NCBI GenBank assembly: GCA_016218905.1
Contig: JACRCS010000236.1
Coordinates: forward strand, 1 to 5,827
Source of the DNA: Deltaproteobacteria bacterium
GTDB lineage: Bacteria > Desulfobacterota_C > Deferrisomatia > Deferrisomatales > JACRMM01
Direction: 5' to 3'
Length of the DNA: 5,827 bases
Shown: positions 5,570 to 5,827 of the stretch, piece by piece
Layout: the number at the start of each line of letters is the position of its first letter
How positions within the stretch are numbered: the stretch's first letter is position 1
Made by a program: the position numbers and the translations under genes
Notes under the pieces: model-generated
What the model saw: the letters and a program-made list of their open reading frames with translations, nothing else
Database searches by the model: none
What the model was told of the DNA's origin: nothing

Positions 5570-5827
5570 GGGGATGCGCTACCCCGACGTCCTCGAAGGC
5601 GTTCGGCTCCTGGAGCTGGGGGACGGCACGGCGGGCCTCGGCGGGAAGCTCCTGGCGGACCTCGGCGCCAGGGTGACGAAGGTCGACGAGGTCGCAGACG
5701 TGCGCCCGGAGGGCGGCCTCGGCGCCCTGGCCCGGCTCTACCACGACCGCCGGAAGCGCTGCCTCCGCCTCGATCTCGAGAGCGAGGCCGGGCGGGAAGC
5801 TCTCCGCGGGTTGATCGCGGAGACCGC
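5562..5827 (+). CDS. Family III (CaiB/BaiF) CoA-transferase, N-terminal part (cut by window end)
   Basis: The frame from GTG 5562 is open to the window edge (88 complete codons). The protein reads LEGVRLLELG, then GGKLLADLGARVTKVDEV, then DRRKRCLRLDLESEAGREAL. This is the standard N-terminal pattern of family III CoA-transferases (LEGvrVLdl, LLADLGAdVIKVE, nRgKrsl.lDLk...GrealL), which move CoA between an acyl-CoA and a carboxylic acid. GTG 5562 is preferred because GGAGG (5552-5556) lies 5 nt upstream; the ATG at 5574 has its GAGG only 2 nt away. The start overlaps the previous gene's TGA (5567-5569) by 8 nt, so the two are probably translated together. The catalytic Asp of this family lies beyond the window. 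The usual Asn-Arg-Gly-Lys stretch appears as Asp-Arg-Arg-Lys here. Confidence 0.88.
   Translation, partial: MPEGMRYPDVLEGVRLLELGDGTAGLGGKLLADLGARVTKVDEVADVRPEGGLGALARLYHDRRKRCLRLDLESEAGREALRGLIAET

Overview
The window is a high-GC bacterial stretch. It has a sigma-54 activator, a molybdopterin enzyme, and genes for a flavin enzyme and a CoA-transferase. This fits an anaerobic or facultative aromatic-degrading Proteobacterium, Desulfobacterota/Myxococcota relative or similar lineage. The sequence alone does not fix the taxon.

Layout: positions 1-133 hold two identical 38-bp palindromic repeats. The one nearer the gene is followed, on the minus strand, by a T-run and looks like the regulator's terminator. 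On the minus strand, 134-1777 encodes a XylR/DmpR/MopR-type sigma-54 activator with a sensor domain, coiled-coil linker, AAA+ domain and Fis-type helix-turn-helix. The divergent intergenic region (1778-2131) is rich in signals. It holds a 36-bp palindrome that covers a probable sigma-70 -10 box of the regulator gene, then a textbook -24/-12 sigma-54 promoter pointing right, bracketed by a perfect 10-bp inverted repeat. A roughly 200-nt leader follows, with a possible 28-codon ORF for a one-pass membrane peptide. At 2132-4351 lies a 739-aa cytoplasmic Mo/W-bisPGD enzyme of the DMSO reductase superfamily, resembling the acetylene hydratase branch but lacking that enzyme's key Asp. Its stop codon sits inside a 9-bp tandem repeat array (4334-4396) that continues into mirror-image units, forming a long imperfect hairpin. 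After a further nested inverted repeat come a nitronate monooxygenase/FabK-like flavin TIM barrel (4595-5569) and, overlapping it by 8 nt, the start of a family III (CaiB/BaiF) CoA-transferase cut by the window edge.

How it may work together (inference): the regulator keeps the residues that in MopR bind zinc and the phenol hydroxyl. It probably senses a phenolic or other aromatic compound, binds the palindrome about 108 bp upstream of the sigma-54 start site, and switches on the Mo/W enzyme while restraining its own promoter. The flavin enzyme and CoA-transferase may belong to the same catabolic route, but repeat structures separate them from the Mo/W gene and they may be transcribed independently.
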